Positions 42,894-53,984 of a DNA stretch of 64,000 nucleotides are shown here, one piece after another; position 1 is the stretch's first letter; each line of letters starts with the position of its first letter. The notes under the pieces were generated by a model. The model was not told the DNA's origin. It saw only the letters and a list, made by a program, of their open reading frames with translations, and ran no database searches. This DNA comes from Streptomyces tateyamensis (lineage in GTDB: Bacteria > Actinomycetota > Actinomycetes > Streptomycetales > Streptomycetaceae), in contig NZ_PYBW01000043.1 of the NCBI RefSeq assembly GCF_003205575.1, forward strand, positions 99,778-163,777, in the 5' to 3' direction. A program made the position numbers and the translations under genes.

Positions 42894-45893
42894 ATGCGTC
42901 GCCACACACCTCGCCGGATGCTGTTCCCCCTGCTCGCGGTCGCGCTGGCCGCCGTGCTGCTCCCCGGCCTGACACCGGATCAGGCCACGGCCGCCACCGG
43001 AGCCTCCGTCCTCGACGAGGACGCCGTCCTCGCCGCCCAGGGCCTGGCCGAACCGCAGTGGTACAAGGACAACATCCCCTTCCTGGACACGCCGGACTCG
43101 AACATCAACGGCGTCTACTACTACCGGTGGAGCACCTACAAGCGGGCCCTTCGCTACACCGCGCCGGGCACCGGGTACATCGCGACCGAGTACGACCAGC
43201 CCGTCTGGTACTCGGGCGGCGCCTCGTACAGCGGCCTGTCGGACGCGGCCGGCTACCACATCCTCGACGGCCGCTGGCTGCGCGACCCGACGTACCTGGA
43301 CGACTACCTGGACTACTGGCTCCGCGGGTCCGGCGAGGCCGGCGCCCGCGGCTTCAGCGAGTCGATCACCAGCGCCGCGTACCAGCGGTACCTGGCCACC
43401 GGTGACGCCACGCAGCTCGAGGCGGACCTGCCGCAGCTCATCGCGCTCTACGACAAGTGGAGCAGCAACTACACCCAGAACATCAAGGTCGACGGAGCCC
43501 AGACGTCCGACAGCCTGTACTTCCAGTCGCCGGTGTCCGACGCCACCGAGTACACCGAGACCTCGATGCACAGCAGCAACTGGTTCTCCGGCGGCACCGG
43601 CTACCGCCCGACGATCAACAGCTACCTGTACGCGGCGGCCCAGGCCATCAGCAAGGTCGCCGCGATGCCCGGGGACAGCGCGACCGCGAACACGTACGCC
43701 GCGAAGGCCGCCTCGCTCAAGGCCGGGGTGCAGGATGCCCTGTGGGACCCGCAGCGCAAGTTCTTCATGCAGGTGTACAACGACAACTCCACCAACAACG
43801 GCCTCGCCTGGACCCGCACGAGCTGGCGCGAGGCCATGGGCTACACGCCGTGGGCGTTCGAGCTGCCGGACCCGCAGTACTCCGCCGCCTGGCAGTACGT
43901 GGCCGATCCGCAGCGCTTCGCGGCGCCCTACGGACCGACCACGCTGGAGCGGACGCACGACTTCGAGGCCGAACAGGCGGCCGTCGTCCATGCGAACCTG
44001 CACAGCAGCCCGAGCGCCTCCAACGGCGGGTACGTCGGGCAGATCGACTACCCCGACAGCTCCGTCTCGTTCACGGTCGACGCCCCCGGCGCCGGCACCT
44101 ACCCGGTGACCGTGTACTACGCCAACGCCACCGGAGCCCCCTCCACCCACAGCCTGACCGTCAACGGGTCCACCGCGCCGATCACGGTGACGTATCCGCC
44201 CACGCCCGCCTGGGGCTCGTTCGCCGGCACGCAGGCCGTGACGGTCCAGGTGCCGATGAACGCCGGTGCCAACACCCTGAAGTTCGGCAAGGGCACCGGC
44301 TTCGCCGAACTCGACCGGATCGCCGCGAATCCGTACTTCGACTACCAGGCCGTCCCCGCCGTCCAGAACCACAACGACGCCAACTGCTGCCACTGGAACG
44401 GCCCGAGCTGGCCCTTCGACACCTCCTCGATCCTCACCGGGATGGCGAACCTGCTGCAGGACTACCCCGCGCAGGGCTACGTCACCAAGCAGACGTACGA
44501 CACGATGCTCAGTCAGTTCGCCACGCTGCAGCACAAGAACGGCAAGCCGTACGTCGCCGAGGCGGCCGACGGCGACACCGGCAACTGGATCTACGACGCC
44601 TCGGACTTCAGCGAGAACTACAACCACTCCAGCTTCAACGACCTGGTGCTGACCGGCCTGCTCGGCATCAAGCCGCAGGCGGACAACACGCTGGTCCTCA
44701 AGCCGCTGGTGCCGGACAACTGGAACTACTTCGCCCTCCAGAACCTGCCGTACCACGGCCACACGCTGACGCTCCTGTGGGACAAGGACGGCACCCACTA
44801 CAAGCAGGGCTCGGGCCTGCAGGTCTTCCAGGACGGCACCCGCATCTACCAGTCGGCCGGTCTCGGAAACGCCACGATCCCGGTGGCCGCCCCGGTCCGC
44901 CCGGCGCCGGCGACCCGGTTGGAGAACGTGGCCGCCAACGCCTGGACCGCCGACCAGGAGTGGTTCAAGGCCTGGGACAACCGCAGCTACACCCCCACCT
45001 ACCCGAAGGCGTTCGCCTCCTACACCAACACCGCCGCCAACGGCCTGCGCTGCCGCAGCGCCGACAACCCCCGCTGCACCCAGGCCTACGACTCGCCGTT
45101 GAAGGCCATCGACGGCTTCACCGGGTACGACCCGATGCCCGACGACCGGTGGACCAATGCGGGATCGCCGAACAGCACCGACTACCTCGGCGTCGACTTC
45201 GGATACCAGCGGCCGGTGGACGAGGCGAAGATCTACACGTACGACGACGGGCAGAACGTGCGTGCGCCGCAGAGCCTCGACGTGCAGTACCTCTCGGGCG
45301 GCAGCTGGATCTCGGCGCCGGGGCAGACCAGGAAGCCCGCCGCTCCCGCTGCCAACGGGCCGGTGGAAGTCACCTTCCAGACGGTCACCACCTCCCAGCT
45401 GCGGGTCGTCTTCACCCCGCAGCCGGGCAAGTCCGTGGGCGTGACCGAGCTCGAGTCCTGGTACCCGCGGACCACCGTGCGGCTCGTCAACAGGAACAGC
45501 GGCCTGCCCCTGGGCGTCTCCGGCGCGTCGACCGGTTTCGGTGCCGCCGTCGTCCAGCAGGCGGCCGGCAGCGGTCTCGACCAGCAGTGGCAACTGGAGC
45601 CGGCCGGGAGCGGCTACTACAAGATCATGAACCGGAACAGCGGCCTCGTCCTGGGAGTCTCCGGCGCCTCCACAGCCGCCGGCGCCGCCGCCCTGCAGTG
45701 GGGCGACAACCTGACCCCCGACCACTTGTGGAGCCTGGTCGACGCCGGCGGCGGCTACAGCAAGCTGGTCAACAAGAACAGCGGCCTGCTGCTCGGCATC
45801 CAGAACGCCGCCACGGCCGCCGGAGCCGCCGCGCTCCAGTGGAACGACAACGGCACGCCCGATCACCTGTGGAAGCTGGAACCGGCCGGCTGA
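42894..45893 (+). CDS. secreted multidomain glycoside hydrolase (MGH1-like) with inserted CBM35, F5/8-type and ricin-type modules
   Basis: 999-aa exported protein; signal peptide about 1-35. Residues about 40-350 and 478-640 together look like an (alpha/alpha)6 hydrolase of the mannosylglycerate-hydrolase/GH63-like superfamily (NGVYYYRWSTYKRAL, SYLYAAAQAISKVA, NCCHWNGPSWPFDTS, FNDLVLTGLLGI). Between them sits a CBM35-like beta module (about 350-478, FEAEQAAVV to ELDRIAAN). Residues about 710-860 resemble a discoidin F5/8 domain, and 860-999 a ricin-type trefoil with three NRNSGL/NKNSGL repeats. ATG 42894 has GGAGGT upstream. The substrate is unknown; operator and neighbours suggest an arabinose-containing plant polymer. 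Confidence 0.85.
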   Translation: MRRHTPRRMLFPLLAVALAAVLLPGLTPDQATAATGASVLDEDAVLAAQGLAEPQWYKDNIPFLDTPDSNINGVYYYRWSTYKRALRYTAPGTGYIATEYDQPVWYSGGASYSGLSDAAGYHILDGRWLRDPTYLDDYLDYWLRGSGEAGARGFSESITSAAYQRYLATGDATQLEADLPQLIALYDKWSSNYTQNIKVDGAQTSDSLYFQSPVSDATEYTETSMHSSNWFSGGTGYRPTINSYLYAAAQAISKVAAMPGDSATANTYAAKAASLKAGVQDALWDPQRKFFMQVYNDNSTNNGLAWTRTSWREAMGYTPWAFELPDPQYSAAWQYVADPQRFAAPYGPTTLERTHDFEAEQAAVVHANLHSSPSASNGGYVGQIDYPDSSVSFTVDAPGAGTYPVTVYYANATGAPSTHSLTVNGSTAPITVTYPPTPAWGSFAGTQAVTVQVPMNAGANTLKFGKGTGFAELDRIAANPYFDYQAVPAVQNHNDANCCHWNGPSWPFDTSSILTGMANLLQDYPAQGYVTKQTYDTMLSQFATLQHKNGKPYVAEAADGDTGNWIYDASDFSENYNHSSFNDLVLTGLLGIKPQADNTLVLKPLVPDNWNYFALQNLPYHGHTLTLLWDKDGTHYKQGSGLQVFQDGTRIYQSAGLGNATIPVAAPVRPAPATRLENVAANAWTADQEWFKAWDNRSYTPTYPKAFASYTNTAANGLRCRSADNPRCTQAYDSPLKAIDGFTGYDPMPDDRWTNAGSPNSTDYLGVDFGYQRPVDEAKIYTYDDGQNVRAPQSLDVQYLSGGSWISAPGQTRKPAAPAANGPVEVTFQTVTTSQLRVVFTPQPGKSVGVTELESWYPRTTVRLVNRNSGLPLGVSGASTGFGAAVVQQAAGSGLDQQWQLEPAGSGYYKIMNRNSGLVLGVSGASTAAGAAALQWGDNLTPDHLWSLVDAGGGYSKLVNKNSGLLLGIQNAATAAGAAALQWNDNGTPDHLWKLEPAG

Positions 45894-45922
45894 CGGACCG
45901 CCGGGACGGCCACCCCCGCAAA

Positions 45923-45959
45923 CCAGGACCCGGGCAGTGCTCCGCTGCCCGGGCCCTGG
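45923..45959. terminator. hairpin terminator between convergent genes
   Basis: CCCGGGCAG pairs with CTGCCCGGG around seven bases, extended by a CCAGG/CCTGG outer stem with one mismatch. Confidence 0.82.
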
Positions 45960-46026
45960 CGCGCAGACCCGCTCCCGACGAGAACAACCCCGCCTCGCTG
46001 CATCGCGGCGCCGCGGGCGGACCGGC

Positions 46027-47961
46027 TCAACGGCCGTGCCGGCGCCGGCGGTCGGTGCCCCCGTGCCGGCGCCTGGGGACCAGGGTGGCGATACCGGCCG
46101 CGGCTGCCAGGGCCACGGCCACCGAAGCGAGCACCTCACGGCCCTGGCCGCCGTGGGCCGCCGGGGAGCCGGCGGCGGTGGACCCCGCAGGGGCTGAAGC
46201 GCCGGTCCGGCCCGGAGGCGCGCTGGTTGCGCTTGCCGAGGCCGAGGCCTGGGCGCCCGCCGCCTGGGCCGTCAGCTCGAGGTGACCGCCCGTCCGGGCG
46301 ATCGAGAAGACCGCTCCTCCCACGCTGAGCGTGTCGCCGGAGACCTCCACCTCCTGGGAGCCCACGGTGAGGCTTCGGGCTCCACCGGGCAGGATGACCT
46401 TGGCGCCCGTGACCACGTCGAGCTTGCGCAGCGTCGTCGACGATGCCGCGCCGAGATCGAGGACTGCCGACCCGTCGGTGAGGGCGACGCCACTGGACGA
46501 GGAGAGCGACGCGCCGACCACCGCGAGCGTCCCCCTGGCCACGGTGGTGGCGCCGGTGTAGGAGGCGGCGGTCAGCGTCGTCGTGGCGGTGCCGTCCTGG
46601 GTGACCGATCCGGAGCCGGACACGGCCGGCAGCGTCACGGGTGTCCGGACGTTCTGCACGATCAGCGAGCCGTTGTCACTGACCGCGTCGAGCGAGCCCT
46701 TCGCATAGAGACTGCCGTCCGGTCCCGCGGTTCCGGATCCCAGGCGCAGCGTGGCGCCCTGCTGGATGGTGGTGGAACCGTCGTAGAACTGGGCGGCGGC
46801 GAAGGTCACATCGTTCCCGGCGGTGCCCGCGATGACGATGTCGCCCGCCCCCGGAGCGGCCAGGGTGTCGTGGAACCTTCCCCCGCCGATGGGCAGGCCC
46901 AGGGTGACGGGGCCGTTGTAGTCGAAGGTCAGCCGCGAGCGCTGCGAGTTGGCGTGCAGGTTCACGTAGGCCGTTTCGGCCGTGCCCGGCATGAAGATCT
47001 GGTGGGTGGTGCCGTCTCCCCAGTGGACGTCGGCGCCCTCGATGTTGGTGCCGCGCTTGTTCAGCTGGTGCGCGACCGTCACCCAGTTCAGCTTGCTGTC
47101 GCTCAGGGCCGGCACGGTGGTGCCGGTGTTGTCGCTGTAGCTGTAGGTGCCGGTCAGGACGACCTTGCTGCCGGGCCGGGAGTGGACGTTGACGTCGTTG
47201 CCGTATTCACGGCTGAAGAAGTTCTGGCGTTGGACGACCGTCTGGTTCAGCGGGGTGTCGATGATCCATGAGCCGCGGTTGACCACCGCGCCCGCGTTCG
47301 GCAGCTCCGCCGCGCAGGTGGTGCTCGCGTAGTTGGCGCCGGTGCCGATGTCGAACACCCCGGAGAAGGGACTGCTCCCGCACAGTTGGAGCGTGCCCCA
47401 CATGCCGCGGGGCTGGACGATCGTCCCGGAGCCGCTGATGGTGCCCAGGTCGAACAGGCGGGTGAGCGACAGGTTCAGGGTGCCGTCCACCCTGATGTTG
47501 TCCTGGTTCTGCTGGTAGCCGGGCGAGTTGTAGGGGAAGGCGCCGACCAGTCCGGTGGTGCCGCCGTTGCCGTACTGCAGCGTGGCCCCGGCCTCGACCG
47601 TGATCGCGGGCTGGTCGGGATTGCTCACGACCACGTAGGGGTGGTTCCCGCCGGGGATGCTGACGGACTGGTGCTGCTGGGAACCGGGAAGCGTGAAGGT
47701 GCTGTCCTTGGTCAGCACCAGGGTGCCCGTGCCGGAGATCCGCAGGGTCCCCTGCCCGCTGATGACCCCCGCGTACGTGTGGGTCCCGGGCGGTACGTTC
47801 ACGACGGCGTTCCCGCCGAGGACCACGTCACTGTCGGCGAGTATCGACGAGGTGATGTCGCCGTCGGCCGCGACGGCACTCGCGGGTGCCAGGGCCGCGG
47901 GAACGGTCGTCGTCCCCGCCACCACCGCGGACGCCAGCAGTGCATGCCATGGACGCTTCAT
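46027..47961 (-). CDS. secreted, membrane-anchored beta-helix protein of unknown function
   Basis: 644-aa exported protein: signal peptide about 1-33 (ending AVAADG), then about 520 residues of repetitive short strands rich in Gly/Thr/Asn with autotransporter-type strand repeats (GVISGQGTLRISGTGTLVL, GTISGSGTIVQ, GSLIVQNVRTPVTLPAVSGS, YTGATTVARGTLAVVGA). The C-terminus has an Ala/Ser/Pro spacer, a membrane helix (VLASVAVALAAAAGIATLV) and an Arg-rich end. That is the layout of a cell-surface anchored right-handed beta-helix. It could be a carbohydrate-active enzyme or an adhesin; no catalytic residues identified. No LacI operator upstream. Confidence 0.8.
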   Translation of the reverse strand: MKRPWHALLASAVVAGTTTVPAALAPASAVAADGDITSSILADSDVVLGGNAVVNVPPGTHTYAGVISGQGTLRISGTGTLVLTKDSTFTLPGSQQHQSVSIPGGNHPYVVVSNPDQPAITVEAGATLQYGNGGTTGLVGAFPYNSPGYQQNQDNIRVDGTLNLSLTRLFDLGTISGSGTIVQPRGMWGTLQLCGSSPFSGVFDIGTGANYASTTCAAELPNAGAVVNRGSWIIDTPLNQTVVQRQNFFSREYGNDVNVHSRPGSKVVLTGTYSYSDNTGTTVPALSDSKLNWVTVAHQLNKRGTNIEGADVHWGDGTTHQIFMPGTAETAYVNLHANSQRSRLTFDYNGPVTLGLPIGGGRFHDTLAAPGAGDIVIAGTAGNDVTFAAAQFYDGSTTIQQGATLRLGSGTAGPDGSLYAKGSLDAVSDNGSLIVQNVRTPVTLPAVSGSGSVTQDGTATTTLTAASYTGATTVARGTLAVVGASLSSSSGVALTDGSAVLDLGAASSTTLRKLDVVTGAKVILPGGARSLTVGSQEVEVSGDTLSVGGAVFSIARTGGHLELTAQAAGAQASASASATSAPPGRTGASAPAGSTAAGSPAAHGGQGREVLASVAVALAAAAGIATLVPRRRHGGTDRRRRHGR

Positions 47962-48392
47962 CGAGAGTGCTTTCTGGAGTGCTGAGACGGGTTCCCGGGA
48001 CAGGCCGAAGGCCCGGCGCGCCCCCACTGGCGGATGGGTGCTGCTGCCGGGCCGTCGGCCTGACGGTGTGCCACCTACGGTCACTGCCCGTACTGCGGAT
48101 CCTTGTTGATCAGCAGCCCGTTCGGGCCTGCGCCGCAGGTGCGCACGGCGTGCGGCGGTGCGTGCGGCCCTGCCGCGAGGGCTGTTTGGCGGTGGTCGGG
48201 TCGTCAGGTGACACGGGTGGCTCCCGATCGGAGGTGCGTGGATGCGGCCGGGCGGGGCGGCCTGACCGCGGCTCGCCCTCGTCCGTCACCCCTCAGTGGC
48301 CGCCCGGCGCGAAAAGGTTGCCGTCCGAGCGGAAAATTTTTGAGCAGTGGCTGCACGGGAGCCCCCCGGCCCCCGTGCGGCCGTCCTCCTCG
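47962..48392. other. 431-bp intergenic region
   Basis: Between the beta-helix gene and the stop of the GH5 gene, both on the minus strand. No credible gene or operator seen; contains the GATCAGCAGCCCG stretch and an AT-richer AAAATTTTT run near 48335. Confidence 0.45.
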
Positions 48393-49991
<1,599 letters not shown>

Positions 49992-50021
49992 TCACCCGGC
50001 CGTGCGGGCAGGGCGTTCAGG

Positions 50022-51140
50022 TCACCCGGCGGTCAGCGCCGTCCACTGCTGGTTGGGGCCGCCGTTGCAGTCCCACAGCTGGAGTTGGGTGCCGTCGGTG
50101 GCGGAGTAGCCCGGATCGTCCAGGCAGCGGCCGGAGACCGGGTTGCGGTAGCTGCCGTTGTAGGGCCGCCAGACCTGGTTGGCACCCCCGTTGCAGGTCC
50201 AGAGCTGCACCTTGGTGCCGTTGGCGGTCCCCTGGCCCGCGGCATCCAGGCACTTGCCCAGGGAGCGCAAGGTGCCGTCGGTGTACGCGGACCAGAGCTG
50301 GTTGGCGCCGCCGCCGCAGCTCCAGATCTGGACGGACGTCCCGTCAGCAGTGTGCGCGCCGTTGACGTCGAGGCACTTGCCACTGATGCCGGAGCGGACA
50401 GCGGCGGCAGCGGGCGCCGGATTCCGCAGCCACCCGGCGCTGTCCGCGGCCTGGATGCCCCGGTGGAAGGCGTCCGCCATCTTCTGGTAGCCGGCGTCGT
50501 TGGGATGCAGGGAGTCGGCCAGGTCAGCCGTTGTCAGCGTGCCCATGTCAACGTATCCGACATGCCTGCCCGCCGCCTGCTCGTTGCTCACGATGCCCGG
50601 GACGGCCTGGTTGTACGCCGCGCGGTACGGCTCCTCGCTGGAGCTGGTGGACACGATCAGCGAGGCGACCAGCACGGTGGCGTCCGGGACATCGGCGGCG
50701 ATCTGGTCGATGAGGGACTTCAACCGCGCACTGACGGTGGAGAGTTGGTAGTTCTGGTTGAGATCGTTGGTGCCGATCTCCAGCGTCACGACATTGGGCC
50801 GGTACCGGCCCAACGAGGCGTCCACCAGCGGGGCGATCTGGTCGATGCGGTATCCGGAGTGCCCCTCGTTGTCCGGGTCGGGCATCGAGCCGTTGCGTAC
50901 CGTGCCGACGAAGTCCAGCGGGTGGCCGTCCGCCGCCAACTCTTTCCACAGCGGCCCGCGGTAGCCGTTGCCCGTACTGCTCCCCACGCCCCAGGTGATC
51001 GAGTCGCCCAGCGGCATCACCCGTAAGGGCGTGTCCGGCGCGGCGGAGGCCGGGGCAGCGCCGGTGGTCAGACCACCGAGCACGGCGACCAGGAGCGGGA
51101 CTAGGAGCCGGGCGAGGACTGCCGTCCGGGGCTTTCTCAT
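50022..51140 (-). CDS. secreted SGNH-hydrolase esterase with ricin-type (CBM13) module
   Basis: 372-aa exported esterase. Signal peptide about 1-34. SGNH block I PLGDSITWG with nucleophile Ser, block III EIGTNDLNQNY, block V DSLHPNDAGY with Asp and His. C-terminal 130 residues form a CBM13 trefoil with NQLWSAY, NQVWRPY and NQQWTAL. Likely removes acetyl or other ester groups from plant polysaccharide. ATG 51140 with AAGGAC upstream. Confidence 0.92.
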   Translation of the reverse strand: MRKPRTAVLARLLVPLLVAVLGGLTTGAAPASAAPDTPLRVMPLGDSITWGVGSSTGNGYRGPLWKELAADGHPLDFVGTVRNGSMPDPDNEGHSGYRIDQIAPLVDASLGRYRPNVVTLEIGTNDLNQNYQLSTVSARLKSLIDQIAADVPDATVLVASLIVSTSSSEEPYRAAYNQAVPGIVSNEQAAGRHVGYVDMGTLTTADLADSLHPNDAGYQKMADAFHRGIQAADSAGWLRNPAPAAAAVRSGISGKCLDVNGAHTADGTSVQIWSCGGGANQLWSAYTDGTLRSLGKCLDAAGQGTANGTKVQLWTCNGGANQVWRPYNGSYRNPVSGRCLDDPGYSATDGTQLQLWDCNGGPNQQWTALTAG

Positions 51141-51183
51141 CAGATGTCCTTCTCTGTCGGCGGATCCTGAGTGGGGCCGGACC

Positions 51184-51197
51184 TGTTGGCGCTCGCA
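51184..51197. promoter_or_regulatory. LacI-type operator (TGTTGGCGCTCGCA)
   Basis: 11 of 14 matches; 43 bp upstream of the SGNH esterase gene. Confidence 0.68.
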
Positions 51198-51438
51198 TCG
51201 TAGAGATATCACGCCAACCAGGTCGGTGAACATCCCATGTATGCCGGAACTTCGGGCTCCGTGACAAGGGGACGATCCGGCAGATCTCATTCCACCTTGC
51301 TTACTTCAGCCATGCGGCCTGGATCGACGGCTCCACCCGCCAGCCGGGATACATCCCATGTATCGGGACAGCCAGCTCATCCTGTCCGATGTCTTGACAG
51401 TCGCCCTGAGGCTGCCAGAATCGGCTGGGCCCCGGTCC
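51198..51438. other. intergenic region between divergent esterase and fucosidase genes
   Basis: The sequence CATCCCATGTAT occurs twice (about 51231 and 51351), a direct repeat of unknown role. No gene seen. Confidence 0.5.
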
Positions 51439-51452
51439 TGTTATCGCTCACA
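51439..51452. promoter_or_regulatory. LacI-type operator (TGTTATCGCTCACA)
   Basis: 12 of 14 matches; 107 bp upstream of the GH29 gene. Confidence 0.72.
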
Positions 51453-51559
51453 TCGCGCTCCTGCGCGCTGCAGGCCGTGCCGAGCCGCACGATCCGCGCC
51501 ACCCGAGCCCCGGTGTCGTGGACCGGCACCTCCCCCACCCAAGGACGAAGGATCCAGCC

Positions 51560-53794
51560 ATGGCGATCAGCAGACGTGCGTTCCTGTCGAGTGCCGCCGG
51601 CATCGTTGCCGCCGCGACCGCGAATCTGACGATCGGTACGGCGCGGGCCCTCGCGGCTCCGTCGTCCTACTCGCCCACCTGGGCCTCGGTGGACCAGCAC
51701 CCGGCGGCGCCGGAGTGGTTCCAGGACGCCAAGTTCGGGATCTACTTCCACTGGGGCGCCTTCAGCGTCCCCGCCTACGGCAGCGAGTGGTACCCGCGGA
51801 ACATGTACATCGGCGGGAGCGACGTGAACAACCATCACATCGCCACCTACGGGGACCCGTCGGTCTGGCCCTACAACAACTTTCTCGACGGGGCCCGCGA
51901 CAAGGCCGGCAACTGGGTGCAGTTCGCGCCCAAGCTGGCCTCCCAGGGCGGCAGCTTCGACCCGGACGCCTGGGCCCAGCTGTTCGTCGACGCCGGCGCC
52001 AGGTTCGCCGGACCGGTGGCGGAGCACCATGACGGGTTCTCGATGTGGAACAGCTCGGTCAACGAGTGGAACTCGGTGCAGCGCGGACCGAAACTGAACC
52101 TCCTGCAGATCTTCCGCGACTCGATCCGGGGCAAGGGCCTGAAGCTGCTGGTGGCGATGCACCACGCCTACAACTTCAACGGCTACTACGACCACGCGCC
52201 GGCCCAGCCCACCGCCAGCCTGCAGAAGCTCTTCGGCCAGTTGGGCAGCACGGCGGAGAACCAACTCTGGTACGCCAAGCTCAAGGAGGTCATCGACCTG
52301 GCCCAGCCGGACATCCTGTGGGAGGACTTCGACCTCTCCAGGGTCGACGAGACGCAGCGGCTGAACTTCCTGTCGTACTACTACAACCAGGCCCTGGGCT
52401 GGGGCCGGGAAGTCGTCGCCACGTACAAGGACGGCTACGACAACCTCGGCGAGGTCTTCGACTACGAGCGCGGCGGCCCGGGCGACATCGCCAACCCGTA
52501 CTGGCTGACCGACGACAGCATCAGCAGCTCCAGCTGGTGCTACACCGTCGGCATCGGCTACTACTCCACCCAGCAGATGCTGCACTCGCTGATCGACCGG
52601 ATCAGCAAGAACGGCAACATGCTGCTCAACATCGCTCCGATGGCGGACGGGACGATTCCGCAGGGCCAGAAGGACGTCCTGCTGGGCATCGGCGACTACC
52701 TCGGCCGGTTCGGCGAGTCCCTGTACGCCACCCGGGCCTGGACGGTCTACGGGGAGGGGCCGACCAAGATGGGAGGCGGCTCCTTCACCACCCCGGTGGC
52801 GGGAACGAACAAGGACTTCCGGTTCACCCGCAACAAGGCCGGCACCGTGCTGTACGCCACGGTGCTGGGCTGGCCCGGGAGTTCCACCACCATCAGCACG
52901 CTGGCGAGCGGCCGGATCGACCTCAGCTCCCTGACCTCGGTCCAGTTGCTGAACTCGACCACCGGCACGTACCTCGGCCTGCCCGCCCCGACCCAGGGCA
53001 GTGACGGCCTGCACGTCACCCTCCCCTCGTCCTCGGCCCCGTTCGGTGCCCTCGCCTACGTACTGAAGTTCACCTTCTCCGGTCAGATCCCCGTTCTCCA
53101 GGCCGGGGGCACCGGCGTGGTCACCGCGTACAGCGACGTCTCGTACGCGGGGACGGCGGCCGGGCTGGTGCTGGGCACCTACACGGCCGCTCAGCTGCAG
53201 AGCGCGGGGCTGAGCCCGCGGACCATCTCGTCCCTGCGGGTTCCGGCCGGCTACCAGGTGACCGGCTACTCCGGCGACAACTTCACCGGGACGGCGTGGA
53301 CCTTCGGCGCGGACAACGCCGACCTGCGCAACACCGGCAACAACGACGCCATCACCTCGCTGAAGGTGGCCTTCGATCCGGCCGCCTACTTCCGGATCAG
53401 CAACGTCACCGACGGCCTGGCGCTGGACAGCGGCGGCAACGTCGCCTCGGGCAGCAACCTGAAGCAGTGGAGCTGGAACGGCAGCACCAACCTCCAGTGG
53501 CAGGCCGTCGACCTCGGCAACGGCTACTACAAGCTGGTCAACCGCACCAACGGCATGGTCGCCGACGGCTGGGGCTCCACCGCCGACGGGTCGCCCGCGC
53601 AGCAGGCGGCCTGGAACGGCGGCAACAACCAGCAGTGGCAGATCACCAACCGCGGCAGCGGCCTGTACAGCATCGCCAACCGCACCACGGGCCTGGTCCT
53701 GGACGGCGGGGGCCAGGTGGCCTCCGGCTCCGTCACCAAGCAGTGGAGTTGGAACGGCAGCCCGAACCTGCAGTGGTCCTTCATCGCCCAGTAG
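51560..53794 (+). CDS. secreted GH29 alpha-L-fucosidase with C-terminal ricin-type module
   Basis: 744-aa enzyme with a Tat signal (SRRAFLSSAAG). GH29 barrel about 45-440: KFGIYFHWGAFSVPAYGSEWY, EHHDGFSMW, PDILWEDFDLSR carrying the expected nucleophile Asp, and GNMLLNIAPMADG. Then a beta-sandwich, a segment of about 90 residues that looks crystallin-like (VVTAYSDVSYAGTAAGL, YSGDNFTGTAWTF), and a ricin-type trefoil with NLQWQAV, NQQWQIT and NLQWSFI. Releases terminal L-fucose, a known decoration of arabinogalactan proteins and xyloglucan. Confidence 0.93.
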   Translation: MAISRRAFLSSAAGIVAAATANLTIGTARALAAPSSYSPTWASVDQHPAAPEWFQDAKFGIYFHWGAFSVPAYGSEWYPRNMYIGGSDVNNHHIATYGDPSVWPYNNFLDGARDKAGNWVQFAPKLASQGGSFDPDAWAQLFVDAGARFAGPVAEHHDGFSMWNSSVNEWNSVQRGPKLNLLQIFRDSIRGKGLKLLVAMHHAYNFNGYYDHAPAQPTASLQKLFGQLGSTAENQLWYAKLKEVIDLAQPDILWEDFDLSRVDETQRLNFLSYYYNQALGWGREVVATYKDGYDNLGEVFDYERGGPGDIANPYWLTDDSISSSSWCYTVGIGYYSTQQMLHSLIDRISKNGNMLLNIAPMADGTIPQGQKDVLLGIGDYLGRFGESLYATRAWTVYGEGPTKMGGGSFTTPVAGTNKDFRFTRNKAGTVLYATVLGWPGSSTTISTLASGRIDLSSLTSVQLLNSTTGTYLGLPAPTQGSDGLHVTLPSSSAPFGALAYVLKFTFSGQIPVLQAGGTGVVTAYSDVSYAGTAAGLVLGTYTAAQLQSAGLSPRTISSLRVPAGYQVTGYSGDNFTGTAWTFGADNADLRNTGNNDAITSLKVAFDPAAYFRISNVTDGLALDSGGNVASGSNLKQWSWNGSTNLQWQAVDLGNGYYKLVNRTNGMVADGWGSTADGSPAQQAAWNGGNNQQWQITNRGSGLYSIANRTTGLVLDGGGQVASGSVTKQWSWNGSPNLQWSFIAQ

Positions 53795-53984
53795 GCCTCG
53801 GCAGCGCGGCAGGCGGCGCCGAGGGCCGGCCCGGCAACGGCCGGCACTCGGCACCGCCGCCTTCACCCTTGTTCTCCCACCGCTCCATCGCTCCTGACAC
53901 CGGGCCGGTGCCGCCGCAGCCGGGTGCTGCCGCGGCACCGGCCCGGCGGAACGAAGTTGTGGCACCGGTCGGTCGTGGCACAGA

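Noticed and set aside
42855..46139. Minus-strand frame of 1094 codons
   Set aside because: Antisense of the multidomain hydrolase; Val/Gly/Arg-rich sequence without domains and spanning a terminator.
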